NCBI RefSeq assembly: GCF_032477075.1
Contig: NZ_JAWDXO010000003.1
Span: forward strand, 1 to 64,000
Source: Fusobacterium sp.
GTDB lineage: Bacteria; Fusobacteriota; Fusobacteriia; Fusobacteriales; Fusobacteriaceae
Direction of reading: 5' to 3'
Length of the DNA stretch: 64,000 bases
Under the pieces are notes generated by a model, which saw only the letters and a list, made by a program, of their open reading frames with translations, was not told the origin of the DNA and searched no databases. This document shows positions 24,507 through 33,181 of this stretch, piece after piece (within the stretch, counting starts at the first letter, position 1; each line of letters starts with the position of its first letter). A program made the translations under genes and the position numbers.

Positions 24507-25700
24507 TTATTTAAACATATTGATGAAAAATGTTATTACTGTTGCGTTTGTAAAATCTATAAATAATGCTCCAACTATAGGCAAAACAAAGAAAGCTCTT
24601 GTTGCAGGTCCATTTTCCTTAGTAAATACTTCCATGTTAGCCATTGCATTTGGAGTTGCTCCAAGTCCAAATCCACAGTGTCCTGTTGCTATAACAGCAG
24701 CGTCATAGTCTTTTCCATTAAAGTTGAATGTAACAAAATAAGCATAAGCTGCCATAATTACTGTTTGTATTAATAGTATTGAAATAATTGGAATAGCTAG
24801 TGCTGCAAGTTCCCATAGTTTTAATGTCATCAATGCCATTGCCAAGAATAAAGAAAGTGCTATATTTCCTGTAATAGATATTTCTTTCATAGGAAGTACT
24901 TTTTTCTGCATATCAGTTATATTTCTAATTATAGCTGCAATAAACATGGGTCCTATATATGCTGGAATTACAATTCCATAAGTTTTCAAGAATGGTGCTA
25001 TCCAGTATCCAATTCCCATTGCTAATGAAATAACAACTACTGCATCAAATAGAGTAGATTCTGATACTGGTTTAGTAGTTTCATCTTCCAATTCCTCAAT
25101 TGACATTCCTGCTTCTTCTAAATTAGGTTTTAAATTATATTTTTCTTTAAGCCTTTTAGCAATAGGCCCTCCAATTAAACAACCTGCAATTAATCCATAA
25201 GTTGCAGCAGCTATTGAAACTGAAAGTCCTCCTGTAGCTCCAAACTCCTCCAAAACTGGTCCAAATGCTCCAGAAGTTCCATGCCCTCCTGTTAATGGTA
25301 TAGAACCTACAGCAAGTCCAAGTAATGGATTAAGTCCAAATACTTTTGCTAATGCTACTCCTACTATATCTTGAATAATAACAAGAACAGTAGCTGTTAT
25401 TAGGAATATAGCAACTCCAACTCCACCTTTTTTCAATAGTTTTCCACTTGCAGTAAATCCTATTGTAGTGAAGAAGATCAGCATTAGAAAGTCTTTTAAA
25501 ACACCATCAAAATTAAAGCTGAAAGCACCAGTATTATGCCCAATCAATAAAAGTATAGAGAATATAACTCCACCTACAACTGGAGCTGGAATAAAGAATC
25601 TTTCAAGGAAAGCAACTCTTTTCTTAACCTCTCTACCAAGTAAAAGAACAATTATTGCAATTGCCAGCGTTTCTGCCATATTAAAGTTTAGTGTCAACAT
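24507..25700 (-). CDS. gltS: Sodium/glutamate symporter GltS
   Basis: A 397-residue inner-membrane protein with about ten to twelve spans in two inverted halves, the GltS (ESS family) form. Family stretches include GSIPLTGGHGTSGAFGPVLEE (core GGHGTSGAF) and the second-half equivalent ATGHCGFGLGATPNAMAN (core GHCGFGLGATPN). It imports L-glutamate with Na+, a central fuel for amino-acid-fermenting fusobacteria. It lies 53 bases after a small secreted-protein gene with which it probably shares a transcript from the promoter at 26146-26174, and it ends at a clear terminator. A LysR regulator is encoded downstream. Confidence 0.93.
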   Translation of the reverse strand: MLTLNFNMAETLAIAIIVLLLGREVKKRVAFLERFFIPAPVVGGVIFSILLLIGHNTGAFSFNFDGVLKDFLMLIFFTTIGFTASGKLLKKGGVGVAIFLITATVLVIIQDIVGVALAKVFGLNPLLGLAVGSIPLTGGHGTSGAFGPVLEEFGATGGLSVSIAAATYGLIAGCLIGGPIAKRLKEKYNLKPNLEEAGMSIEELEDETTKPVSESTLFDAVVVISLAMGIGYWIAPFLKTYGIVIPAYIGPMFIAAIIRNITDMQKKVLPMKEISITGNIALSLFLAMALMTLKLWELAALAIPIISILLIQTVIMAAYAYFVTFNFNGKDYDAAVIATGHCGFGLGATPNAMANMEVFTKENGPATRAFFVLPIVGALFIDFTNATVITFFINMFK

Positions 25701-25753
25701 AATTTTCCCTCCATATAATATTTTATTGTTTTAAATAAAAATATAGGAGAGTC

Positions 25754-26104
25754 CTAATTCCGAAGTACCCGATCTTTGTATCGAGATAATATTGTATAAT
25801 CAGGTCTTAATCTGATAATTTTCTCTATTAATTCAACTTTTGCTTCTGGAAGAGAATGTATCTCAATTTTCAGTATATCTTCCAAATATATAATATCATC
25901 TTTATGAATGATTCCTCTTTCCATATCAATTTTTTTAATTGTAAAAAGCGGATAATTTTTTTCATTATTTTTCTGTATATCTTCAAATATTCTATTAACT
26001 GTAGTTTCTCTAAAAACAGGAAGGGAAGTATTTTGAGTTGCACTTGATGTAGTTATAATTGCAAATACACAAGCGATCATAAAATATAAAAATTTTCTTT
26101 TCAA
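25754..26104 (-). CDS. Small secreted protein of unknown function, upstream of gltS
   Basis: A 116-residue protein starting at TTG behind a very strong AGGAGGGGGG site. Residues 1-22 form a signal peptide (KRKFLYFMIACVFAIITTSS), probably cleaved near Ala-Thr-Gln. The mature part of about 93 residues is charged, with helix-like stretches (LPEAKVELIEKIIRLRPDY) and no cysteine, so it is likely soluble in the periplasm or exported. I do not recognise a family. It is the first gene after a consensus promoter, with gltS next, so co-regulation with glutamate uptake is likely although a functional link is unproven. Confidence 0.7.
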   Translation of the reverse strand: MKRKFLYFMIACVFAIITTSSATQNTSLPVFRETTVNRIFEDIQKNNEKNYPLFTIKKIDMERGIIHKDDIIYLEDILKIEIHSLPEAKVELIEKIIRLRPDYTILSRYKDRVLRN

Positions 26105-26145
26105 TTTACCCCCCTCCTTATATTTAAATATTCTTTTATAACTAC

Positions 26146-26174
26146 CTTATAGCAGTTTTAAAGAGAATTGTCAA
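26146..26174 (-). promoter_or_regulatory. Promoter of the secreted protein-gltS unit
   Basis: On the minus strand TTGACA (26174-26169), 17 bases, then TATAAG (26151-26146), preceded by TGC, which makes an extended -10. Transcription would start about 36 bases before the TTG start codon at 26104. Confidence 0.85.
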
Positions 26175-26281
26175 TAAAAAACCTTTTAAAGTAAAATCAA
26201 TTTATCAATATTTAAAAATAACTTTTTATTTTATAATTAATATAAAAATATTTTTCAAATTTAAATTTTAGCAAAAAAATA

Positions 26282-26305
26282 GGGGACAGTAATAAATATG
26301 TCCCC
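26282..26305 (-). terminator. Terminator of the NhaC-type antiporter gene
   Basis: GGGGACA (26282-26288) and TGTCCCC (26299-26305) form a 7-bp GC-rich stem with a 10-nt loop. The minus strand continues TATTTTTTTGC. It lies 21 bases past the stop at 26327. Confidence 0.92.
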
Positions 26306-26326
26306 ATGTTATTTAATTTTTAATCA

Positions 26327-27811
26327 CTATGCATGAGCTGCTGCTTCATCAGCCTTTTTTTCCTCAGCAGTTTTTAATCTTACTTGTGGCTCTCTAGGAA
26401 GAGCAAATTTAGGTATGAATCTATCAAATCCAGTCAAAGTCAAGAACAACATACTAAATACTGCCACAAAAGCTATAAAATTATATTTTATTATATCTAT
26501 TGCTATAAAGTTATGTAATGGATAAACTGTTGAAGCTATACCTATATAGAATCCAATATAAACATGCCAGGGAATTAACTGAGATCCAAATACTCCCATT
26601 GCGTCACTGAATGTGGCATTTCTAAGTTTAAGAGTATATATATCCTCTTCACTTCCTACTACATTCTTTTCAACAAGGTTTCTGATAATAGGTCCAATAG
26701 TTACTATTTGAGCCATTTCATCTGCTAGTGCCATATTCCCAAATATTGAAAGAATTGCATTCCAGAACATAAGCTGTCTTACATTTTTTGAAATTTTTCC
26801 AACTAAATCAGATACAGGCTTAAAAGCATCCATAACCTTCATTATTCCACCAAACGCTGCTACCCACATCATCATTACTACAACCCAAGCCCCTGCATCT
26901 GAAAATCCTGTCATTACAAGATCATTTAAGTAATCAGTTGTACTTGTTACAGTTCCCGCAAATTTACCAAGAATATATGCAGCAGCTATTCCTAAGAATA
27001 GACATATAAATGTCTGGTATCCCATAAATGCTGCAACTAGAACTAATATTAAAGGAATTACCATATAATAAGGAACTCCATCTCTTACTTGATTTAATAG
27101 TGTAACTGCTGATTCTCTCTCTTCAGCTAGTTTTGTCCAAACTTCTGCTGGTATTTGATTGATAGCTTCTGCTCCATTACCAGTTACCGATGGAAGCCCC
27201 ATCATCATTCCAGCAATTCCAAAAGCTACTACACCTAATAATAGTACAAGTCCTGACCATACACCTTGGTGTCTGATTCTTCTAACAACTTCTACTCCTT
27301 GAATTCCAGAACTTACTATTGTAGTATCTGAAATAAGACCTATATTATCTCCAAAACATGCCCCACCTGCTATTGCCGCAGTAGTAAGAAGAATATTCCC
27401 TCCTACTATATGGTTAAGCCATAAAAAGATAGGTGCACAGGCTGCAAATGTTCCCCAGCTTGTTCCTGTTGCTATTGATAAAACAGATGTCACTATTGCT
27501 CCTGTTAATGCTACAGTTTTTCCTGTTATCCCTAAATTTAATGCCATATTGATGATTGATGCTCCTACTCCAGTCGACATAAATGTTTCTGCTAGAGCAT
27601 AAGCTGCCATCAAGATAAATAATGCTATTGTTATCTCCCTTACATTTGTTATTGCCGCATCAAGAATATATGCGAAATTTTTCTTCTCTGTCCACATAGC
27701 TATTAGTGCTGCAACTATTGTTGCTAATGGTGCTGCAATCAGAGCATCAAATCCACTTATCATAAGTGCTGCAAGCACAAATACTGGACTTAACTTAAGT
27801 ATTGCTATCAT
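26327..27811 (-). CDS. Na+/H+ antiporter NhaC family protein
   Basis: About 494 residues with roughly twelve hydrophobic segments. NhaC-family hallmarks are visible: TGTSWGTFAACAPIF in one half and GDNIGLISDTTIVSSG nearby. Relatives exchange Na+ for H+ or move organic acids (malate/lactate or amino acids) against ion gradients. The frame is open to 27823, but GGAGGTAAAT precedes the ATG at 27811 (MIAILKLSP). It stands alone between terminators; a second, more distant NhaC-type gene lies beside megL at 43232. The substrate cannot be decided from sequence. Confidence 0.83.
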   Translation of the reverse strand: MIAILKLSPVFVLAALMISGFDALIAAPLATIVAALIAMWTEKKNFAYILDAAITNVREITIALFILMAAYALAETFMSTGVGASIINMALNLGITGKTVALTGAIVTSVLSIATGTSWGTFAACAPIFLWLNHIVGGNILLTTAAIAGGACFGDNIGLISDTTIVSSGIQGVEVVRRIRHQGVWSGLVLLLGVVAFGIAGMMMGLPSVTGNGAEAINQIPAEVWTKLAEERESAVTLLNQVRDGVPYYMVIPLILVLVAAFMGYQTFICLFLGIAAAYILGKFAGTVTSTTDYLNDLVMTGFSDAGAWVVVMMMWVAAFGGIMKVMDAFKPVSDLVGKISKNVRQLMFWNAILSIFGNMALADEMAQIVTIGPIIRNLVEKNVVGSEEDIYTLKLRNATFSDAMGVFGSQLIPWHVYIGFYIGIASTVYPLHNFIAIDIIKYNFIAFVAVFSMLFLTLTGFDRFIPKFALPREPQVRLKTAEEKKADEAAAHA

Positions 27812-28201
27812 ATTTACCTCCAAAAATATTATTAAGTTAAACTGCGAATGATTCTAGCTGTAGTAGTCTTAAGCTTTATTTTATAACTCTTCAAAAAAAT
27901 AAAAAAATATATCCCTAACTTATATTTTCTATTTTCCTTTGATTAGAATAGTCTATAAAAACAAATCTTAATATGGATATACTTACTCTGCTATTATCCC
28001 AATTCTCTACTACTTTTTTACCATCTTTTCGTTTAGTTGTCAAGCTATATATTTCAAAAGCAAACATATTACATATGTTTTTTTAAATTTGTATACCATC
28101 TTTCATTAAGAAAATGTATAGAAATTACCCTTTCATTGGATTTTTATTTTTTAAATCACTTATTAAAAAATATTTTATTGAAACTTTTTAACTAATACAA
28201 A
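27812..28201. other. Intergenic region upstream of the NhaC-type gene
   Basis: About 390 AT-rich bases between nhaC-type and gpmI. AAACATAT-TAC-ATATGTTT (28062-28080) is a palindrome with a following T-run on the plus strand. A minus-strand frame of 50 codons (28067-27915) begins inside that palindrome but has no ribosome site, so I do not call it a gene. TTGACA at about 28044-28039 on the minus strand lacks a good -10. It probably holds the promoter and a long leader of the NhaC-type gene. Confidence 0.35.
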
Positions 28202-28230
28202 AAGATATCTGTTTAAAAAACAGATATCTT
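28202..28230 (-). terminator. Terminator of the tpiA-gpmI operon
   Basis: AAGATATCTGTTT and AAACAGATATCTT form a long perfect stem with a short A-rich loop, followed on the minus strand by TTTTTGT. It lies 26 bases past the gpmI stop. Confidence 0.9.
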
Positions 28231-28255
28231 CATATACAATTATTTATATTCTTTA

Positions 28256-29776
28256 TTATTTTTTCAATAATGATTTTCCATTCATTTCTTTTGGCTTATC
28301 CAAACCTAGTATTTCAAGCATAGTTGGTGCTATATCTGATAATTTTCCATCTTCTAGTTTATAATCTTTGTATATATCTGATACCATTATAAAAGGAACT
28401 CTATTTGTTGTATGTGCTGTAAATGGTATTTTAGTAACTGGGTCTTCCATAAGTTCAACATTTCCATGATCAGCAGTTACAAAAAGTGTTCCTCCTAATT
28501 CCAATACTTTTTGAGAAACTTTTCCTAAACAGAAATCTATTTTTTTCACAGCAGCCACAGCTGCATCAAATATTCCTGTATGACCCACCATATCAGGATT
28601 TGCATAATTAACTATAATAACATCAAACTTTCCTGAATCCAGAGCTTCTATAAGCCCATCTGTTACTCCACATGCTGACATTTCAGGCTGGAGATCATAT
28701 GTAGCTACTTTAGGAGATGGTACAAGTTTTCTTTCTTCTCCCTCATATTGTGCTTCTTTTCCACCATTAAAGAAAAAAGTTACATGTGCATATTTTTCAG
28801 TCTCAGCAGTTCTTAATTGTTTCAATCCAGCCTTTGATATTACTTCACCAAATGTATTAGTTATGTCTTTTTCCCCATAAATTACTGGGGCATCTATAGT
28901 AGAATCATATTGACGCATACAATAATATTTAAGCCCCAGATATTCTCTTTCAAATCCAGAAAATTCTTTATCATTTAAAGCTCTTGTTATTTCCCTTGCT
29001 CTATCAGGTCTGAAATTAAAGTTTATAAATACATCTCCTTTTTTGATAGTTCCTTCAGGATATATAACAGTGGGAATTACAAATTCATCACTTACATTTT
29101 CAGCATATGATTTTTCTATTGCTTCTATAGCTGAAGAAGCATGATTTCCTTTCCCATTCACCATAGCATCATATGCTTTTTTTACTCTATCCCAGTTCTT
29201 GTCTCTATCCATAGCATAATATCTTCCAGATATAGTTGCAATGATTCCTTCACCTATTTCTTTCATTTTTGCTTCAAGTTCTTTTAAAAACCCCTCTCCT
29301 GATTCAGGGGCTGTATCTCTTCCATCAAGAAAAGCATGAACATAAGCCTTCACACCATATTTTTTAGCCATTGTTAAAAGTCCATAAAGATGATCTGTAT
29401 GAGAATGTACTCCTCCTGGAGATACCAAACCTCCAAAATGTACAGGTTTTCCTTCTTTTACTGCATATTCAAAAGCTTCTTTTAAAACTTTGTTATTAAA
29501 AAAAGTTCCTTCTCTGATATCTTTAGATATCTCAACTAATGGTTGATAAACTACTCTTCCTGATCCTATATTCAAGTGTCCTACCTCTGAATTTCCCATT
29601 TGTCCATCTGGTAATCCAACAGCTTCTCCAGAAGCTTCAAGTTCAGAATGGGGATATTCTTTCATAAGTCTGTAAAAATTTTCAGGATTTGCAGCTGTTA
29701 CTGCATTTTTTTGTTCTGGATGTTTATTTATACCCCATCCATCCAATATCATAAGCATTAATGGTTTTTTATTCAT
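28256..29776 (-). CDS. gpmI: 2,3-bisphosphoglycerate-independent phosphoglycerate mutase
   Basis: A 506-residue alkaline-phosphatase-superfamily enzyme of full length. The first metal site is in MILDGWG (Asp12), and the catalytic serine is Ser63 in GNSEVGHLNIGSG. The C-terminal metal site is visible as FVTADHGN and AHTTNRVPF. It converts 3- to 2-phosphoglycerate in glycolysis and gluconeogenesis using Mn2+. It follows tpiA by 17 bases, forming a two-gene glycolytic operon with a shared terminator. Secure. Confidence 0.97.
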   Translation of the reverse strand: MNKKPLMLMILDGWGINKHPEQKNAVTAANPENFYRLMKEYPHSELEASGEAVGLPDGQMGNSEVGHLNIGSGRVVYQPLVEISKDIREGTFFNNKVLKEAFEYAVKEGKPVHFGGLVSPGGVHSHTDHLYGLLTMAKKYGVKAYVHAFLDGRDTAPESGEGFLKELEAKMKEIGEGIIATISGRYYAMDRDKNWDRVKKAYDAMVNGKGNHASSAIEAIEKSYAENVSDEFVIPTVIYPEGTIKKGDVFINFNFRPDRAREITRALNDKEFSGFEREYLGLKYYCMRQYDSTIDAPVIYGEKDITNTFGEVISKAGLKQLRTAETEKYAHVTFFFNGGKEAQYEGEERKLVPSPKVATYDLQPEMSACGVTDGLIEALDSGKFDVIIVNYANPDMVGHTGIFDAAVAAVKKIDFCLGKVSQKVLELGGTLFVTADHGNVELMEDPVTKIPFTAHTTNRVPFIMVSDIYKDYKLEDGKLSDIAPTMLEILGLDKPKEMNGKSLLKK

Positions 29777-29793
29777 TTAATTTTCCACCTCTT

Positions 29794-30549
29794 TTATTTT
29801 CCTGCTACAACTATTTCAGCAAATGAAGAAGCTTTTAAAGATGCTCCTCCTATAAGTCCACCATCAATATCTTTTTGAGCTAATAATTCAACTGCATTAT
29901 CAGGTTTCATTGATCCTCCATATTGAATTATCATTTCTTCAGCAGTTTCATTTCCAAACATAGATATCAATACATCTCTTATTTGACTATGTGTCTCCTG
30001 TGCCATTTCAGGTGTAGCAGTTTTTCCTGTTCCTATTGCCCACACTGGTTCATAAGCAACTATTACTTTTTTAGCTTCCTCAGCAGTAAGATCTTTTAAC
30101 CCACTTCTGATTTGAGTTTCAGTAACTTCACTAGTTTTTCCTGATTCCCTTTCTTCTAATTTTTCTCCAATACAAAGTATTGGCAACATTCCAGCAGCCA
30201 ATACTGCTTTTACTTTTTCATTAATAAACTCATCACTTTCTTTAAAATATTCTCTTCTTTCTGAATGTCCTAAAATAACATACTCTACTCCTATTGATTT
30301 AAGCATAGCTGGAGAAACTTCTCCTGTATATGCTCCTGAATCTTTTGGATAAACATTTTCTGCTGCTATTGCTATATTGCTTCCTTTTACAACTTTTACA
30401 GCATCTGATAAAGCTGTAAATGGAGCTCCTATTATTATATCTACATTATTTATTCCTTTTACAAGTTCTTTCAATTCAGTAAGCATTTCTACTGCTTCTG
30501 CATTAGTTTTATTCATTTTCCAATTTCCAGCTATAACTTTTTTCCTCAT
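29794..30549 (-). CDS. tpiA: Triosephosphate isomerase
   Basis: A 251-residue TIM barrel of normal length. The active-site residues are visible: Asn and Lys in AGNWKMNK, the electrophilic His in LGHSERR, and the catalytic Glu in AYEPVWAIGTGK, with the phosphate-binding GGSMKPDN near the end. It interconverts dihydroxyacetone phosphate and glyceraldehyde 3-phosphate. ATG follows TGGAGGTTATTTAGA. It is the first gene of the tpiA-gpmI pair. Secure. Confidence 0.97.
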   Translation of the reverse strand: MRKKVIAGNWKMNKTNAEAVEMLTELKELVKGINNVDIIIGAPFTALSDAVKVVKGSNIAIAAENVYPKDSGAYTGEVSPAMLKSIGVEYVILGHSERREYFKESDEFINEKVKAVLAAGMLPILCIGEKLEERESGKTSEVTETQIRSGLKDLTAEEAKKVIVAYEPVWAIGTGKTATPEMAQETHSQIRDVLISMFGNETAEEMIIQYGGSMKPDNAVELLAQKDIDGGLIGGASLKASSFAEIVVAGK

Positions 30550-30641
30550 TCTAAATAACCTCCATTTTATATTTACTTTTCAATAAATATTATCATAGTA
30601 ATCATTATTTTTCAAATGTATCATTGGTCATATAATAACTA

Positions 30642-31256
30642 TTAATTGAGCAATCTTTTACGATTTTCTTCTTCTGCAATATCATTATAATAATCTTCTA
30701 CATTATCATAAAATTCTATCAAAAGATCTCCTATCGAAAATTCAAGTATATCTATAAATCCGATAAGGTCTCTTCTTTCATAAGCATGTTCTGCAACCTC
30801 CAGTTCTTTTTGAAAATCTTCTATATATTCATCAAAATCTTCATATATAAAATCAAGTATATGATTTTCTTTTATTAAAAGAAGAAGATTATAAAACCAT
30901 CTCAAAAAAATAACCATTTCTATAAATTGTATTTCATCTTCATCGTTAAGACTTTCTTGTCCGCTTTCCTCAATATCATCAAATATATCAAAATATCTGT
31001 CAATAGATTCTTTAGCAATAAGAATTGATTCCAATATCATAGCTCCATGAGTTTTTGTTATTACTTCAATAACTTTAAGATCCTTACCTCCTATAATACT
31101 ATTATCTCTTAAAGTGCTTCCATTCACATATATTTCATGTGGTATTTTATTTTCTTTCATAAGTTTTTTATTAATTGCAGAAATTGCATTTCCTAAACTT
31201 TTAAAGCTCTTCTGTTTCATCTCCATTTTTACATTATCTACATATACTTCCATCAT
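30642..31256 (-). CDS. Acidic hypothetical protein at the end of the rluD operon
   Basis: A 204-residue protein that I do not recognise. Residues 1-65 look like a small alpha/beta domain (VYVDNVKMEMKQKSF; IPHEIYVNGSTLRD). Residues 80-200 are strongly acidic and helical with aromatic-acidic repeats such as IYEDFDEYIEDF and YDNVEDYYND. There is no signal peptide or membrane span, so it is probably cytoplasmic. The start is the ATG pair after CAGAGGTC. It follows comF by 16 bases and is the last gene of the rluD-rnhB-yraN-zinc ribbon-comF run. No terminator is obvious after it. Confidence 0.7.
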   Translation of the reverse strand: MMEVYVDNVKMEMKQKSFKSLGNAISAINKKLMKENKIPHEIYVNGSTLRDNSIIGGKDLKVIEVITKTHGAMILESILIAKESIDRYFDIFDDIEESGQESLNDEDEIQFIEMVIFLRWFYNLLLLIKENHILDFIYEDFDEYIEDFQKELEVAEHAYERRDLIGFIDILEFSIGDLLIEFYDNVEDYYNDIAEEENRKRLLN

Positions 31257-31272
31257 GACCTCTGTTTTTTAT

Positions 31273-31911
31273 TTATTTTTTAAAGAATTTTGACATTGCT
31301 ATTGAAAAAATATATATCTCTTTTGGAGAAGTTTTTTTCGTTATTTCTTTCACTATTTCTCTTATTGTACTTCCTGTAGTTACTATATCATCTATTATGA
31401 GTATATTTTTTCCATTTGCATTTATCTCGTTATTTTTAAAGGCTTTTTTTATGTTTTCTTCTCTTTTTTTCTCTTCTAATATAGAATACATATGCTCTGT
31501 ATCTCTTATTCTATCTATTGTTTCATAATCTATTCTCAATTCCTTTAATATTTCCTCTACTTGATTAAAACCTCTTTCTTTCATTCTGTTGCTGCTTATT
31601 GGAACTGGTATCACTATATTTATTCTTTTTTCTCTTATCAGTTCCTTTAAAGGTTTTTTTATCAAAATGGAAATTTCCTTTGAAAGTACTTTCCTATTCT
31701 TAAGTTTATAGTCCGTTATAATTTTTTTTATATCTTCATCATAATAATATAAAAAATAATAATTATCTATATTTTTCATTTCACTTTTTCTTCTCAATAT
31801 TCTAAAGCATTCATGACATATATATTGAGTTTCAGTTTCTATAATTTTTCCACATACAGAACATTTTATTGAGAAGAAAAGTTTTCTAAAACTCTGGCTT
31901 AAGTTCTTCAT
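31273..31911 (-). CDS. comF: ComF family phosphoribosyltransferase-like protein
   Basis: A 212-residue ComF-family protein. An N-terminal four-cysteine zinc finger (CSVCGK ... CHECFR) is followed by a type I phosphoribosyltransferase fold with the PRPP-binding loop ILIIDDIVTTGSTIRE near residues 170-185. In transformable bacteria ComF works with the ComFA helicase on incoming single-stranded DNA; many non-competent bacteria also keep it, with unclear function. It overlaps the preceding zinc-ribbon gene by 26 bases and precedes the acidic hypothetical gene. The family is clear, the cellular role here is not. Confidence 0.88.
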   Translation of the reverse strand: MKNLSQSFRKLFFSIKCSVCGKIIETETQYICHECFRILRRKSEMKNIDNYYFLYYYDEDIKKIITDYKLKNRKVLSKEISILIKKPLKELIREKRINIVIPVPISSNRMKERGFNQVEEILKELRIDYETIDRIRDTEHMYSILEEKKREENIKKAFKNNEINANGKNILIIDDIVTTGSTIREIVKEITKKTSPKEIYIFSIAMSKFFKK

Positions 31912-32089
31912 CTTTTTCCATATCTACTATTTTAGCAGAATATATTTCTGTATATCCACAATTTAAACATGTCTTTATATAATAAGTGCTCAGTTCCAGC
32001 CTCAGTCCTGGACTTTTTTCTGGTAAAATCGAAGTTTTTACCTGATATTTATCACATCCGCATTTTACACACTTAAAATCCAATTTCAT
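31886..32089 (-). CDS. Small zinc-ribbon protein
   Basis: About 67 residues with two CxxC pairs, CVKCGCDKY and CLNCGYTE, spaced as a treble-clef or rubredoxin-like zinc ribbon. The frame is open to 32125, but GGGGTG precedes the ATG at 32089 (MKLDFKCVKCG), which is the likely start. The gene overlaps yraN by 17 bases and comF by 26 bases, so the three are translationally linked. The short zinc-ribbon domain is of a type annotated as putative nucleic-acid binding; no specific function can be given. Confidence 0.72.
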   Translation of the reverse strand: MKLDFKCVKCGCDKYQVKTSILPEKSPGLRLELSTYYIKTCLNCGYTEIYSAKIVDMEKDEELKPEF

Positions 32090-32432
32090 CACCCCATAAA
32101 ATATTTTTAAACCACTTTTGTTCATTTTTCAAATAACTTATACAATCAAATCTAATATTATAGTCTTCTATATGATTTTTTATAAGATATTCTTCTGCTG
32201 TCTTATACATTCTTTTGGCTTTTCTTTTATCAACAGCTTCTATACCATAACCATAGTCAAATGTTTCTCTATATTTTACCTCGACAAATATAATTTGTCT
32301 ATCCTTTAATGCTATTAAATCTATCTCCCCATGTTTTCCATGATAATTTTTTTCTAAAATTCTATATGAATTCTCCTCTAAAAACTTTGCTGCTTTCTCT
32401 TCATAAAGACTTCCTTTTTTTCTTTTGTTCAT
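32073..32432 (-). CDS. yraN: YraN family (UPF0102) endonuclease-fold protein
   Basis: A 119-residue protein with the UPF0102 pattern: GSLYEEKAAKFLEENSYRILEKNYHGKHGEIDLIA (core GEIDLIA), then FVEVKYR, the E-D-ExK arrangement of restriction-enzyme-like nuclease folds. The family is widespread beside rnhB, as here, and thought to act on DNA or recombination structures, but its activity is not well established. It follows rnhB by 16 bases. Family assignment is secure. Confidence 0.9.
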   Translation of the reverse strand: MNKRKKGSLYEEKAAKFLEENSYRILEKNYHGKHGEIDLIALKDRQIIFVEVKYRETFDYGYGIEAVDKRKAKRMYKTAEEYLIKNHIEDYNIRFDCISYLKNEQKWFKNILWGDEIGF

Positions 32433-32448
32433 AAAAATCTCCAGTCTT

Positions 32449-33174
32449 TTATTCTAATATTTTAGTAAGAAAACTTTTTCTATGTATACCCAATATTCCA
32501 TATTCCTTTATTGCTTCTCTATGCTGTTTCGTTCCATATCCCTTATGTCTTTCAAAGCCATATAGCGGATATTTAACAGCTTCTTCTTTCATCATTCCAT
32601 CTCTTGTTACTTTTGCTATTATTGAAGCTGCCGCGATAGAAAGACTTTTTGCATCTCCTTTAATTATTGGCTTCTGCTTTCCTATATATTCTCTTATTTT
32701 AAAATTTCCATCTACTAATATAAGATATTCTCCATCACACTCTTTTTTTAAATTTTCCAAAGCTCTTCTCATTGCTAAAAATGTAGCATTAAGTATATTT
32801 ATCTCATCAATTTCTTTAGTATCAGCTATTCCTATACCTACAAAAAAATGTTTTTTTATCACATTGAAAAGTTTTTCCCTCTTTTTTTCTGATATCTGTT
32901 TAGAATCATTTATTTCATCCAAATCACTATCATAGTTTTTTAATTTTACAGCAGCAGCTACTACAGCACCAGCTAAAGGACCTCTTCCTGCTTCATCTAC
33001 TCCTATAATTTCCTCTCCTATATTAATATCAAAATCATAAAGAGATACAGCTTCTTTTTTCTCATTTAAAATATCTTGTTTTTTTCTGTTTTTCTCTGTT
33101 TTCTTTTCCTCAACAAGAAAAAGTTCCAATTGACTTTCTGATATTTCGTCATTTTTTTTGTTTTTCATGATCAT
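32449..33174 (-). CDS. rnhB: Ribonuclease HII
   Basis: A 241-residue RNase HII. The catalytic acids are seen in GVDEAGRGPLAG (Asp, Glu), LVDGN and the later KGDAKSLSIAAASIIAKVTRD region (cut core SIAAASIIAKV). The enzyme removes single ribonucleotides and RNA-DNA hybrids. The first 55 residues are an unusual, highly charged, Lys/Glu-rich extension before the usual start of the fold; an internal start cannot be excluded, but AGGGA precedes the listed ATG. It lies 7 bases after rluD and before yraN. Secure apart from the N-terminus. Confidence 0.94.
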   Translation of the reverse strand: MIMKNKKNDEISESQLELFLVEEKKTEKNRKKQDILNEKKEAVSLYDFDINIGEEIIGVDEAGRGPLAGAVVAAAVKLKNYDSDLDEINDSKQISEKKREKLFNVIKKHFFVGIGIADTKEIDEINILNATFLAMRRALENLKKECDGEYLILVDGNFKIREYIGKQKPIIKGDAKSLSIAAASIIAKVTRDGMMKEEAVKYPLYGFERHKGYGTKQHREAIKEYGILGIHRKSFLTKILE

Positions 33175-33181
33175 TCCCTCT

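Noticed and set aside
27915..28067. 50-codon minus-strand frame upstream of the NhaC-type gene
   Set aside because: It starts inside a palindrome with no ribosome site; the composition is only weakly protein-like.
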